Positions 10,595 through 19,362 of a stretch of 64,000 nt of DNA are shown one piece after another. The position numbers were made by a program, and so were the translations under genes. Every line of letters begins with the position of its first letter. Within the stretch, counting starts at the first letter, position 1. Source of the stretch: Deltaproteobacteria bacterium (GTDB taxonomy: Bacteria > Myxococcota_A > UBA9042); the NCBI GenBank assembly GCA_016875335.1, contig VGRO01000002.1, positions 1 to 64,000 of the forward strand. The letters are read 5' to 3'. The notes under the pieces were generated by a model. That model ran no database searches, had not been told where the DNA came from, and saw only the letters and a list, made by a program, of their open reading frames with translations.

Positions 10595-10744
10595 AACGCG
10601 CGCCCACACCAGACCCATTGGTTGGCCCTGCGCGTCGCAGCGGCTGCGCCGATCGGTTGATGCGGCAGCGATTTGGGGCGATACTGAAGCGTGGACGGCC
10701 AGGATCCGTGTTGGCCGCCACACACTGTGCCAGGCAGCAAACCA

Positions 10745-12319
10745 GTGGCGAAATTCTGTCCCCAGTGCCACGAAAGCCAGCCGGACGAGTTGGAATTTTG
10801 CCCGCTCGACGGAGCCACGCTGACCTCCGGACCGCCGGCCGGGGTTCCGGCGCCTCCGCCTCCAGGACGAGCAGGGCGCCGGCCGCCTCCCTCGGGCATG
10901 GTCGGCGCGGCGCTCGCGGCGGGCGAAGGGGGCGACCCTGCCGGCCAGAACCACCACCGGCCGACCCTGCACATGGCGGGCAATGCGCTACACGCGGCCC
11001 TGGCCGGGCAGAGCGATCCCGGCGCCCAGACCATCGCCGCCCCGCCGCCCGTGGCCATGCCCCCGAAGGCGAGTCCGGCGCCCGCTGCGTCTTCGATAGG
11101 CCCGCGCACCGGCAGCACGGCACCGATGGCCGCGTCCCATGCCACGGCGCCCGCTGCGGCCGGGGGGGCTGACCACGGATCGACCCTGCGCGATCTGCTC
11201 CACAAGGGGCCGCTGTCGTTGGAGTCGGCGCTTGCCCGCATTGGCCTCGTTGCGGAAACGGTGGCGCTGCAGCGCACGACGGTGCACGGCGCCCTGACAC
11301 CATGGCATGTACGTTTCGAAAGCAAGGACGCGACCGGCAAGCCGCGGATCGCCGCACCGGACGCGATCCGGGATGCGGCCCAATTGGCTCCCTACCGGGC
11401 TCCCGAACTCGACAAGAACCTGCCGGAAGCGACCTCGACGCCCAGCGCCGAGGTTTATGCGCTGGGATGCATCCTGTTTGAGGCCATCGCGGGCCGCACA
11501 CCGTTCACGGGCACACCGGCAGAACAGGCCAAGCGCCATGCGACCGCCGCGGCGCCGCCGTTGCGCATGGTGCGGCGGGACTGCGAACTGCCGCCTGCGC
11601 TGGAGGTCGAGATCCAGCGGGCACTCAAGAAGCGACCGGGTGACCGTCACCCGAGCGCCACGGCCTTTGCCAACGCGATTCGAGCCGCCAACCGCGAAGA
11701 CGACCGCGCCACCATGGCCTTGAACGTCACCGACGCGGCGATGCTCAAAGAGATGCTGGCCGCGGCCGGCGGCCTGCCAGCGGCGGCGACGGCCAAGACC
11801 GGCGGTGCGGCCGCCGCCGGGGCGCGCCAGCCCAACGTGCCGATCGCCGGCGGACCGGGGATCACCGACCTGGACATCAAGGGACCGCCCGCCAAGGCCG
11901 TTGGCCAGCCAGCACCCAAGAAAGGCGGGGCGCTTGTGGCGATTGCCGCAGGTGCCATCGTGGTGCTCGGCGGAGGCCTGGCCTGGGTGCTGCTCGGCCG
12001 TGGCGAGCCGCCGGCTGCGCCCGTCGATCCACCCAAGGTCGAGGCCGCCAAGGCCCCCGAACCCGACGTCTACGTCGCTCCGGATGTTGCAGCACCTGCG
12101 GTCGACGTGCCCGCCGAGCCGGAGGTGGAGATCGACGTGCCGCCAGACCTGCCAGACGTGCCGCCCGAGCCGCCAGAGGCCGAGCCTGCCGCGCCGACCA
12201 AGGGCAAGGGCAAGCCGCGGCCGCAGGACAAGGCACGGCCGCCAGAGCCGCCCAAGGAAGAGAAGAAGCCAGACAAGAAAGAGGACAAGAAACCGGGAGG
12301 CGGGCCGGCCGTGTTCTGA
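10745..12319 (+). CDS. Zinc-ribbon pseudokinase with one membrane helix
   Basis: 524-residue protein derived from a bacterial Ser/Thr kinase but apparently inactive. The GTG at 10745 places the zinc ribbon (FCPQC, then FCPLDG) at the N-terminus. An upstream in-frame GTG at 10691 would add 18 residues. After a Pro/Ala-rich linker, residues of about 148-315 match a kinase C-lobe: the catalytic loop HRDLKPxN is replaced by VHGALTPWHV (about 180-189), no DFG is seen, but YRAPEL (217-222) and the helix EVYALGCILFEAIAGRTPF (236-254) remain. The ATP-binding N-lobe is absent. One membrane helix lies near 395-418, then an acidic/Pro-rich and Lys-rich tail. It may be a scaffold or regulator in the polysaccharide locus (inference). 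Confidence 0.8.
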   Translation: MAKFCPQCHESQPDELEFCPLDGATLTSGPPAGVPAPPPPGRAGRRPPPSGMVGAALAAGEGGDPAGQNHHRPTLHMAGNALHAALAGQSDPGAQTIAAPPPVAMPPKASPAPAASSIGPRTGSTAPMAASHATAPAAAGGADHGSTLRDLLHKGPLSLESALARIGLVAETVALQRTTVHGALTPWHVRFESKDATGKPRIAAPDAIRDAAQLAPYRAPELDKNLPEATSTPSAEVYALGCILFEAIAGRTPFTGTPAEQAKRHATAAAPPLRMVRRDCELPPALEVEIQRALKKRPGDRHPSATAFANAIRAANREDDRATMALNVTDAAMLKEMLAAAGGLPAAATAKTGGAAAAGARQPNVPIAGGPGITDLDIKGPPAKAVGQPAPKKGGALVAIAAGAIVVLGGGLAWVLLGRGEPPAAPVDPPKVEAAKAPEPDVYVAPDVAAPAVDVPAEPEVEIDVPPDLPDVPPEPPEAEPAAPTKGKGKPRPQDKARPPEPPKEEKKPDKKEDKKPGGGPAVF

Positions 12320-12525
12320 GTTCGACGGGCCCAGGGGCACGGGCATCACCCGCCCCATCGTTCCTTGGGTCCATCTGCTTGGTGCACGCAGTGCCAGCTC
12401 GCCTGCCGAAGCGCCGACTCGCGGCTGCGCCACGGCCCGTGCGAGATCGCGTGGATGTGTTCCAAACCCGAACCAATCGGTACTTGCCCGCAACCCCGCG
12501 ACGCGCCAACCCGCTCAGGATCCAA

Positions 12526-13713
12526 TTGACCGAATCGCCGCACCCGCACCGGGCCGCGCCCGGCACTACCGCGCAACTGCCGCGACGCGTCGCCCTGGTC
12601 CACGACTGGTTGGTGACGTTGCGCGGCGGTGAGCGCGTGCTCGATGCGCTGTGCGAGCTTTTTCCGGACGCAACCCTGCATACCCTCGTACGCGAACCGG
12701 GCATCGGCACGCCGCGCATCGAGGCCATGCACCATGCGCCGTCCCTGGCCGACCGCGTTCCGGGGGCGAGACGCCGGCATCGTTGGCTGCTGCCGCTCTA
12801 CCCGACGGCCATCGAGGCGCTGGACTTGAGCGCGTTCGACCTGGTGGTGTCGTCGAGTCACTGCGTGGCCAAGGGAGCCATCGCGGCGCCAGGCGCGGTC
12901 CACGTGTGCTACAGCCACACACCGGTTCGCTACGCGTGGGACCGCACCGACGACTACCTCGCCGGCATGTCGCCCGCGGCCCGCGCGGTGCGGCCGGCCA
13001 TCGCGGTCGCTGCGCGGTGGCTGCGCGGCTGGGACAAGCAGACCGCCGGGCGCGTCGACGCCTATGTGGCGAACAGCCACAATACCGCACGCAAAATCAA
13101 AGCGTTCTACGGCCGAGAGGCCACTGTGGTGCCGCCGCCCGTCGAGTGTGCGCGGTTCGCCAGCGCGCAGCGTCCGGCCGATGGCGGCGCGTATGACCTC
13201 GTGTTGGGCGGTCTGGTGCCCTACAAGCGGGTGGACCTGGCGGTAGCGGCCTACGCGACCATGCCGGATCGGCCGCTGGTGGTGGTCGGCGATGGCCCGG
13301 AGCGCGGCCGTTTGCAGGCGGCGGCCCCGCGCAACGTCACCTTCGTCGGCCGTGCAAAGGAGGCCGATTTGGCACGGTGGTACGCGGGCGCCCGCCTGCT
13401 GGTGTTTCCAGGCGAAGAGGATTTCGGCATCGTGCCGCTGGAGGCACAGGCGTGCGGCGTGCCGGTGGTGGCGCTCGGACGCGGCGGCGCCCTCGAATCG
13501 GTGGTGGAAGGCCGAACGGGGGCTTTCTTTGCCGAAGAGTCCCCAGCGGCGCTCCGAGACGCGATCGGCAAGGTGGCGACCGCCGACCTCGACCCCCAGC
13601 ACTGCCGGGACAACGCGGCGCGGTTCGACCGGCCGGTGTTTTTGGGGCGCATGGCCGCGGCGATCGCCCAGGCGTGCGCGGCCAAATTGGCGCCCTTGGG
13701 GCGAGCGGCATAG
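12526..13713 (+). CDS. Glycosyltransferase family 4 (GT-B fold)
   Basis: Predicted cytoplasmic retaining glycosyltransferase using a nucleotide sugar to extend a lipid-linked glycan. The conserved core starts at RRVALVHDWL. GGLVPYKRVDLAV is the usual hinge region, and the donor-site E-x7-E motif is EEDFGIVPLE. The start is uncertain. The TTG at 12526, with AGGA a few bases upstream, gives 395 residues, near the family norm. The frame stays open back to 12379, but that leader is basic and low in conserved character. It lies 12 bp before the priming transferase gene, so the two are likely cotranscribed. The sugar specificity cannot be read from sequence. Confidence 0.87.
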   Translation: MTESPHPHRAAPGTTAQLPRRVALVHDWLVTLRGGERVLDALCELFPDATLHTLVREPGIGTPRIEAMHHAPSLADRVPGARRRHRWLLPLYPTAIEALDLSAFDLVVSSSHCVAKGAIAAPGAVHVCYSHTPVRYAWDRTDDYLAGMSPAARAVRPAIAVAARWLRGWDKQTAGRVDAYVANSHNTARKIKAFYGREATVVPPPVECARFASAQRPADGGAYDLVLGGLVPYKRVDLAVAAYATMPDRPLVVVGDGPERGRLQAAAPRNVTFVGRAKEADLARWYAGARLLVFPGEEDFGIVPLEAQACGVPVVALGRGGALESVVEGRTGAFFAEESPAALRDAIGKVATADLDPQHCRDNAARFDRPVFLGRMAAAIAQACAAKLAPLGRAA

Positions 13714-13725
13714 GATCGCGCAACG

Positions 13726-14541
13726 ATGGACGGTAGCACCCAACCCTCCCAAGCCATGCCGACGCCGTCGGCGCCCTTCGCGGCGGTTGCCCGTTCCGCG
13801 GGCTTTGCGGCCCAGGCCGCCACGCCACAGGAATTGCCGGCGCGGGCGTGCGACCCCTCGTTTCCGCCCGACGTCCACGACAAGGCCGGGCCAAGCAAGC
13901 AGTTTGCCCAGAGCGAAGACACGGGCGAACCGGTGTTCGAGCCGCCGGGCGAGCGCGTCCGCCACGATCCATGGCACGCGGCGGCCAAACGTGCCTTCGA
14001 CCTTGCCGCCTCGGGTGCGGCGCTGTGGGTGGGGGCGCCGGCGCTGTTGGCGATCGCCGCCGCGGTCAAGCTCGACTCGCCGGGCCCGGCGCTCTACAAG
14101 CAGACGCGCGTCGGCCAGGATGGCGTGCCGTTCGAGTGCCTCAAGTTCCGTTCGATGACGGTCGACGCTGAAAAGGACGGGCCGCGCTGGGCGCGCTCTT
14201 TCGACAGCCGCGTCACCCGCGTCGGCGGCATCCTGCGGCGTACCAGCCTGGACGAACTGCCGCAACTCATCAACGTCCTGCGCGGCGACATGAGCCTGGT
14301 CGGCCCGCGCCCGGAGCGGCCGGTGTTCGTCGCACGTTTTCGCAAACAATACCCGGACTACGATCTGCGCCACACCGTGCGCCCGGGCCTGTCGGGCTGG
14401 GCCCAGGTCAATGGGCTGCGCGGCAACGTTTCGATTGCCGACCGCACCGTGTACGACGTGTGGTACGTGCGCAATTTCTCGCTGTGGCTCGACGCCCAAA
14501 TCCTGGTGCGCACCTTCTCCGCCGTGCTTGCGGGCGAGTAG
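13726..14541 (+). CDS. Priming polyprenyl-phosphate sugar-1-phosphate transferase
   Basis: Bacterial sugar transferase (PF02397 type) that loads the first sugar-1-phosphate onto undecaprenyl phosphate at the inner membrane to start polysaccharide synthesis. 271 residues with ATG start. Residues 1-80 form an Ala/Pro-rich cytoplasmic extension. The core starts near KRAFDLAAS (88-96) with a single re-entrant or membrane helix at about 95-115. Conserved motifs are LKFRSM (139-144), [10 protein letters not shown] (171-180) with the Asp176-Glu177 catalytic pair, [10 protein letters not shown] (188-197), and the C-terminal [12 protein letters not shown] and [11 protein letters not shown]. The short form without extra N-terminal helices resembles monotopic priming enzymes. 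The flippase gene starts 7 bp later. Confidence 0.93.
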   Translation: MDGSTQPSQAMPTPSAPFAAVARSAGFAAQAATPQELPARACDPSFPPDVHDKAGPSKQFAQSEDTGEPVFEPPGERVRHDPWHAAAKRAFDLAASGAALWVGAPALLAIAAAVKLDSPGPALYKQTRVGQDGVPFECLKFRSMTVDAEKDGPRWARSFDSRVTRVGGILRRTSLDELPQLINVLRGDMSLVGPRPERPVFVARFRKQYPDYDLRHTVRPGLSGWAQVNGLRGNVSIADRTVYDVWYVRNFSLWLDAQILVRTFSAVLAGE

Positions 14542-14548
14542 CCGATCC

Positions 14549-15889
14549 GTGCTCTGGACCCGCCGCATCCGCCGCAACGTCGGTTGGAAGACGCTCGGCG
14601 TCGCCGCCGAAAAGAGCCTGCGCTTTCTGCTGGTGGCGCTCATCAGCCGGGCACTTGGCGTCAAGATGTACGGCCAGTACACCTACGCGGTGGCGCTGGC
14701 GCTCTTGTGGGTGCAAATGACCGACATGGGCCTCGGGCTGTTCCTGGCCCGCGAGGTGTCGCGCCACGAGGTGCCGCCGGCCAAGCTCATCGGCCACGTG
14801 TTCACGATCAAGATGGCGCTAGCGCTGGCGTACATCCTGGTCGTCGCCGGGCTGACGTGGTGGCACTTCGCCGATCCAGAATTCAAGGAAACCGCAACTT
14901 TCCACCCGCGGCCGGGCGCGCTCGGCTGGACGGTGGCGCTGACCGGGCTGTCGGGGCTGGCAGCGTCGACCATCGAGGCCATGTGGCAGGTGTTTCGCGG
15001 CGTCCAGCAACTGGGCCTGGAGGCGAAGTCGAGCTCGGTGTTCGCGGGCGCACAATTGGCGTGCGTGTCGCTGGCGCTGGCGGTGCTGCCCACGATGCCC
15101 AAGGTCGCCAATGACAAGGGCTACACGATGGTGCTCATCGCCGCCGCGATGCTGGTGGCGTCGCTGGTCGCACTGGCCTACACAGCGATGTTGCTTTTCC
15201 GCGTCGTCACGCCAAAGCTGGGCTGGTCTCGGCCGATGCTGCAGCGGTTCGCGCGCGAGGTCTTGCCGCTCGGCGTCGCCATCGTGGCCAGCCTCATCTA
15301 TTTCAAGATCGACGTGCCGATGCTGCGCATGTTGCGCGGCGACGTCGACGTCGGCCTGTACAACGCGGCCTACAAGGTGCTGGAAAACCTGTCGGTCGTG
15401 CCGGCCATCCTGATGGCCGCGACGTTTCCGGCGCTGGTGCAAAAGATCCAGGACGATCCCGTCGGCGCGGCCAAGTTGCATGCGGCGACGCGCAGGGTGC
15501 TCTTGGTGGCCGGGCTGGCCGGCGCTCTGGTGTTGTTGGCTCTGCCCGAACTGCTCATTCGCATCCTGAACGGCGACGCCTTCTTGGGCGCGGTGCCGGT
15601 GCTGCGGGCGCTGGCACCGAGCGTGGTGCTGACGTTCGTCAACTACCTGGAAACCCACATGCTTGTCGCCATGGGCCTGGTGCGCGCCCAGATGGCGTTT
15701 GCGCTGGCGCTCATTGCCGTCAACGTCACGGCCAATCTGGCGTTCATCCCGTTGTGGGGCGGTGTGGGTTCGGCATGCGCCACTGCGCTCACCGAAGTCG
15801 TGCTCCTGTGGTTCTGCGTGCGGCTCGTGCGCAAGGAACTCGGCCAGCGGGTGGCGACCGCGATGCCAGCGGAGGCGGTGCCGGCGTGA
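14549..15889 (+). CDS. Wzx-like polysaccharide flippase
   Basis: MOP-superfamily oligosaccharide-lipid flippase moving undecaprenyl-linked repeat units across the inner membrane. The GTG at 14549, 7 bp after the previous stop, gives a 446-residue protein starting LWTRRIRRNVGWKTLG, which fits the family. The frame remains open upstream only as an out-of-frame copy of the previous gene. About 12-14 hydrophobic segments are visible, with typical early motifs AEKSLRFLLVALISRALG and YGQYTYAVALALLW. The stop overlaps the next gene's ATG by 1 bp (TGATG), so translation is probably coupled to the ligase/polymerase-like gene. Confidence 0.9.
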   Translation: MLWTRRIRRNVGWKTLGVAAEKSLRFLLVALISRALGVKMYGQYTYAVALALLWVQMTDMGLGLFLAREVSRHEVPPAKLIGHVFTIKMALALAYILVVAGLTWWHFADPEFKETATFHPRPGALGWTVALTGLSGLAASTIEAMWQVFRGVQQLGLEAKSSSVFAGAQLACVSLALAVLPTMPKVANDKGYTMVLIAAAMLVASLVALAYTAMLLFRVVTPKLGWSRPMLQRFAREVLPLGVAIVASLIYFKIDVPMLRMLRGDVDVGLYNAAYKVLENLSVVPAILMAATFPALVQKIQDDPVGAAKLHAATRRVLLVAGLAGALVLLALPELLIRILNGDAFLGAVPVLRALAPSVVLTFVNYLETHMLVAMGLVRAQMAFALALIAVNVTANLAFIPLWGGVGSACATALTEVVLLWFCVRLVRKELGQRVATAMPAEAVPA

Positions 15890-17700
15890 TGGCGGGCACC
15901 CTCGACGCGCGGGCGTTCGGCCTCGCAGTCGCGCTTCTCCTGGTGTTGGGGCCGCTGGAATTGCGCGACAGCGTGCCGCTGGGGCCGCTCAAGCTCACCA
16001 CCACCGAACTCATCGCGGCGATCGCAGCCGGCGTCGGGGCCGGCGGAGCACTGCTGGCGTGGCGGCGCGGCAGCTTGGTGATGCCGGCTTGGAGGGTCTG
16101 GCGGTGGCCCACCTTGGCGCTGGCAGCCTGGGCGGCGCTGCACCTGGCCAGCGCACTGTGGGCCGAACCGCCGCGGTCCGAGGCTTTCAAGGCGGGGTTG
16201 CGGGTCGCGGGGCACGTCACGCTGGCCGCACTGGTGATGGTCCACGCGCAGCACGCTGCGTTCGTGCGGCGCGTGCGCCTGGGCGCCTGGGCGTCGCTCG
16301 CGGTCATCGCCGTGCTGGGCGTCGCCGAGCGCGCATTCGGCCGGGCATTCGAGCCTGTCCTGTTGCAGTTCCGCGACGAGCCGACGTGGATGCTGGGCGA
16401 ACAGCGGCTTGCGACGGTTTTCTATCACGCCAACACCTGCGCAGCGTTTCTGGAATTGCTGACGCCGCTCGCGGTGGTGGGCGCCCTGGCCCAAGCCGGG
16501 GCGCGACGTTGGCTCTTGGCGGCGCTGGCTGGGCTGTGCGCGCTGCTGCTCAGCGTCACCTACTCGCGCGCCGGGTTCGGGGCGGCGCTGGTGGGCGCAC
16601 TGGTCATCGCGTGGTCGGCGCGGTTGCCGGGCGCGCCGCGTTGGACCCGCAGGGCCGCCCTGGGGTGGTGGGCCCTGGTGCTGATCGCGTACGTCGCCAA
16701 TCCCGACATGCGCGCGCGCATCGGGCTGGACGAACGCTCGTACCGGCCGTCCTACAGTTTCCTCAAGGGGTGTAGTGGGTATCCCGGCGACACGGTGCGC
16801 GTGCCCCTGCACATCAAGAACCGCGGCGCGTGGTCGCTGTCGAACCGCCAGGCCAAGGGCGCCGCGATCCACGTACTGCTCGACTGGCGCGGCAAGAAGA
16901 CCGCCCAGGGCTGGACCTGGACGCCGCTGCCGGACCTGCCGCCGGGCGCCGAAGCCGTGGCGGACCTGGCGGTGACGTTGCCCGGCCCGCCGGGAGACTA
17001 TGTGCTCGCGGTCGACATCATGCGCGACGAGGTGTTGCGCATCAGCGGTGCGGGTGCGCCGATGGCGTTCGTCGGCTGCGGCGTCTACGCGCGCGGCGTC
17101 CCCGTCCAACCCGGCAGTGTCGCGGCGGTCGTGCCGGCCAGTTTCGACGCGGTGCGGGTATCGCGCATGCTCGACCTGGAGCGCCGCCACTATTGGCGGG
17201 CGGCCGTGTTGTTGTGGGAACGGCGGCCGTGGCTGGGTTGGGGCAGCGACCGGTTCCACGGCGTGCACCGCGAATACGTGCCCCATGCCGGGTACGACGT
17301 TCGCGCCCGCGCCCACTCCATTGTCCTGGAAACAGCGGCCGACCTGGGGCTGCTCGGCATTGTGGCGTTGGCTGTGCTGCTGGCGGCCCTCGTCCGCACG
17401 GCGCGGCGCGCCTGGCCCACCGGGTGGCAGCAGGACGGCGTGCCGGTGGCCCTGACGGCCGGTCTGTGCGCACTTGGCGTACACAGCCTGGTCGACTACT
17501 TTCTTGGCTACACGCAGATGGCAGTGGTGGTGTGGCCGCTGGCCGGGCTTCTGATCGGCCTGGGCGTGCACACCGGTCGGGCGTCAGCGCGCCAGCAGGA
17601 CGGCGTCGCCGAGGAACCGCATTTCGATGGTGCCAGCGGGGTCGAGGCCCCCCAATTCGGCTTGGACCGCGTCGAGCGCTGCGGCGACCGCGGACCGTAG
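15889..17700 (+). CDS. Wzy/WaaL-like O-antigen polymerase or ligase with an inserted soluble domain
   Basis: 603-residue inner-membrane protein of the O-antigen ligase/polymerase superfamily. The ATG at 15889 overlaps the previous stop. Residues 1-270 contain about eight membrane segments and the motifs LATVFYHANTCAAFLELL and VTYSRAGFGA. The second half has the family signature RAAVLLWERRPWLGWGSDRF (437-456) and ARAHSIVLETAADLGLLG. Residues of about 298-418, in the large periplasmic loop, form an extra beta-rich domain (DTVRVPLHIKNRGAW, VTLPGPPGDYVLAVDIM) resembling an Ig-like fold. The final 38 residues (566-603) are polar, unlike the family, and are read from DNA antisense to the convergent DUF6178 gene. 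It probably polymerises or transfers the glycan made by this locus. Confidence 0.86.
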   Translation: MAGTLDARAFGLAVALLLVLGPLELRDSVPLGPLKLTTTELIAAIAAGVGAGGALLAWRRGSLVMPAWRVWRWPTLALAAWAALHLASALWAEPPRSEAFKAGLRVAGHVTLAALVMVHAQHAAFVRRVRLGAWASLAVIAVLGVAERAFGRAFEPVLLQFRDEPTWMLGEQRLATVFYHANTCAAFLELLTPLAVVGALAQAGARRWLLAALAGLCALLLSVTYSRAGFGAALVGALVIAWSARLPGAPRWTRRAALGWWALVLIAYVANPDMRARIGLDERSYRPSYSFLKGCSGYPGDTVRVPLHIKNRGAWSLSNRQAKGAAIHVLLDWRGKKTAQGWTWTPLPDLPPGAEAVADLAVTLPGPPGDYVLAVDIMRDEVLRISGAGAPMAFVGCGVYARGVPVQPGSVAAVVPASFDAVRVSRMLDLERRHYWRAAVLLWERRPWLGWGSDRFHGVHREYVPHAGYDVRARAHSIVLETAADLGLLGIVALAVLLAALVRTARRAWPTGWQQDGVPVALTAGLCALGVHSLVDYFLGYTQMAVVVWPLAGLLIGLGVHTGRASARQQDGVAEEPHFDGASGVEAPQFGLDRVERCGDRGP

Positions 17701-19362
17701 CGGCTCGGGACCCTCGGCGAGCACCAGGCGCACCTCGGGCCGCCATCGACCGCGGGCAAATGCCGTTCCGACCAACGCCCGAACCGCGTCGAGGTCGAGC
17801 GGTCGCTGCGACGGCGGCTGGCCGAGCGCGCGCCAGACGAGCGCCGTCCCCAGCAAAGTCTGCAAGGTCGCGCCCTTGGGCAGGCCGTCCAGGTGCCAGG
17901 CGGCACCGGTCGGCGCCAGCGCGCGCTGCAGGGTGTCCAGGTCGGTCAATTGCCGTGCCACACGGTCCAGGTCGGCTTGGGTCTCCACCGGCCGCCACGA
18001 TGGCCCATCGGCGACCAACGGCAGCCGGCCCAGCAATTGACGCAGGAACGTCGCGTCCGCCGCCGGCAGCAGCGCCACGCCAGCTTCACCGCCCAGCGCA
18101 GCGCGCAACCGCCGGGCGCGGTGCACTTGGATGACCACCAGACCGTGGCCGATGCCGAAAAGGTCGGCGAGCGACCAGTCACGCAGCACGTCCGCCGCCA
18201 CGCCGACGTCGCCGTCGCTGCCGTGGTGCAGGGCCAGCTCGACCGTGCACAGGGCATGGCGCGTCCAGCGCGGAAGTTCCTCGACGTGGCCGATGGTTGT
18301 CGCATTGGCGGCGTGGACGCGGTGGGCGAGCGCCTGGGCTGCGACCGCGACGCGCTGGGCATCCTCCTGGGCCAGGCGCGCCACGGCCTTGCCCAGCAAA
18401 GGGGGCCGCCGCGCACTGGCCACGACGAGCCCGAATCGCCCGATGGGCGCTTGCCCGACTGCGGGTTCGCGGACACCTCGGTGCGCCAAGCGAACGTTGT
18501 GCGCGAGTCCAGCTTTCCACGCATGGGGATCGCGATAGGCGTACAGTTCGCGCGCTGCCGCTGGCGATTCGAAGCCGAGCGCCTCCATGCGTGCCGCCCA
18601 CGACTGCTCGATGTCATCGGCCAGTTGGGCCGGCAACTCCCAGTAGAGGCCCTTGAGGATCGCCCTGGCCCGCAGCAAGTCTTCGGCGAAAAGCAGGTCG
18701 ACGACTCGGCGTGCTGCCGGCAGCAACGGATCTGCGGGATCCGCCACCAGGCGGAACGCGCCATCGGGAGACTGAAAGACCTCGGCATCGTCTGGCAGTT
18801 CGTTCTCGACCTCCGGGTGATCGGGGATGGCGCGCAGGTGCTCCAGCAGGGCCAGGCACAGCACGCCGTCTTCTTGCGCCGCTACGAAACGTTCGGCAAC
18901 CTCAAGGCCTGCGGCCTCGGCGACCGCCAACCCCTCGAAAACCGGGCGCGTGTCGAGCGCGTTGCCGCGCCAGGCCGCGAAGTCGACGACAGCCTGCAAC
19001 TGCCGCGGGCTCGCCAGCGCCAGCAGGTCGGGCGCGTCGCTGTCGCCGATGTCGCGCACCAGCCACGCGAAATCCTGGGCGGACAGCGCCTGGACCACGG
19101 CGGTCGGGTTCGGCTGGTCGAGCAGCTTTTCCAAGCGCGCCGCGCCATCGCCGCCGACCTGCCACAAAGCGCGCGCGTCTGCGTCGTCCAAGAGCGGAGC
19201 CAGGGCCAAGGCCCGCGCCTCGGGGTCGTCGGCGTAGGGGTCGTGCGCGGCGCCGACGAGCGGCTCGTAGCGGTGCTCGCCTTCGCCGGGTTGGGCCTCG
19301 GACGCATCGTGGGCCATGTCGTCGTCGTCGAATGCGGAGGCGAGCCTTTGGGTCAGGGTCAA
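17584..19362 (-). CDS. DUF6178 family protein
   Basis: 592-residue soluble, mostly helical protein that I assign to DUF6178, a family of unknown function known mainly from deltaproteobacteria. Supporting segments are VVQALSAQDFAWLVRDIG and LLALASPRQLQAVVDFAAW (about 90-128), resembling the family's N-terminal repeats. No catalytic motif, signal peptide or membrane segment was seen. The TTG start overlaps the upstream TGA (TTGA), implying coupling. An in-frame ATG at 19317 is an alternative. The acidic first 60 residues may be disordered. It is the last gene of a run with the fibrinogen-like and SCP2-like genes. Its 3' end overlaps the convergent polymerase/ligase gene by 117 bp. Confidence 0.75.
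   Translation of the reverse strand: MTLTQRLASAFDDDDMAHDASEAQPGEGEHRYEPLVGAAHDPYADDPEARALALAPLLDDADARALWQVGGDGAARLEKLLDQPNPTAVVQALSAQDFAWLVRDIGDSDAPDLLALASPRQLQAVVDFAAWRGNALDTRPVFEGLAVAEAAGLEVAERFVAAQEDGVLCLALLEHLRAIPDHPEVENELPDDAEVFQSPDGAFRLVADPADPLLPAARRVVDLLFAEDLLRARAILKGLYWELPAQLADDIEQSWAARMEALGFESPAAARELYAYRDPHAWKAGLAHNVRLAHRGVREPAVGQAPIGRFGLVVASARRPPLLGKAVARLAQEDAQRVAVAAQALAHRVHAANATTIGHVEELPRWTRHALCTVELALHHGSDGDVGVAADVLRDWSLADLFGIGHGLVVIQVHRARRLRAALGGEAGVALLPAADATFLRQLLGRLPLVADGPSWRPVETQADLDRVARQLTDLDTLQRALAPTGAAWHLDGLPKGATLQTLLGTALVWRALGQPPSQRPLDLDAVRALVGTAFARGRWRPEVRLVLAEGPEPLRSAVAAALDAVQAELGGLDPAGTIEMRFLGDAVLLAR

Noticed and set aside
10745..12319. Active Ser/Thr protein kinase
   Set aside because: The HRD and DFG motifs and the ATP-binding N-lobe are all missing; only the C-lobe pattern remains.
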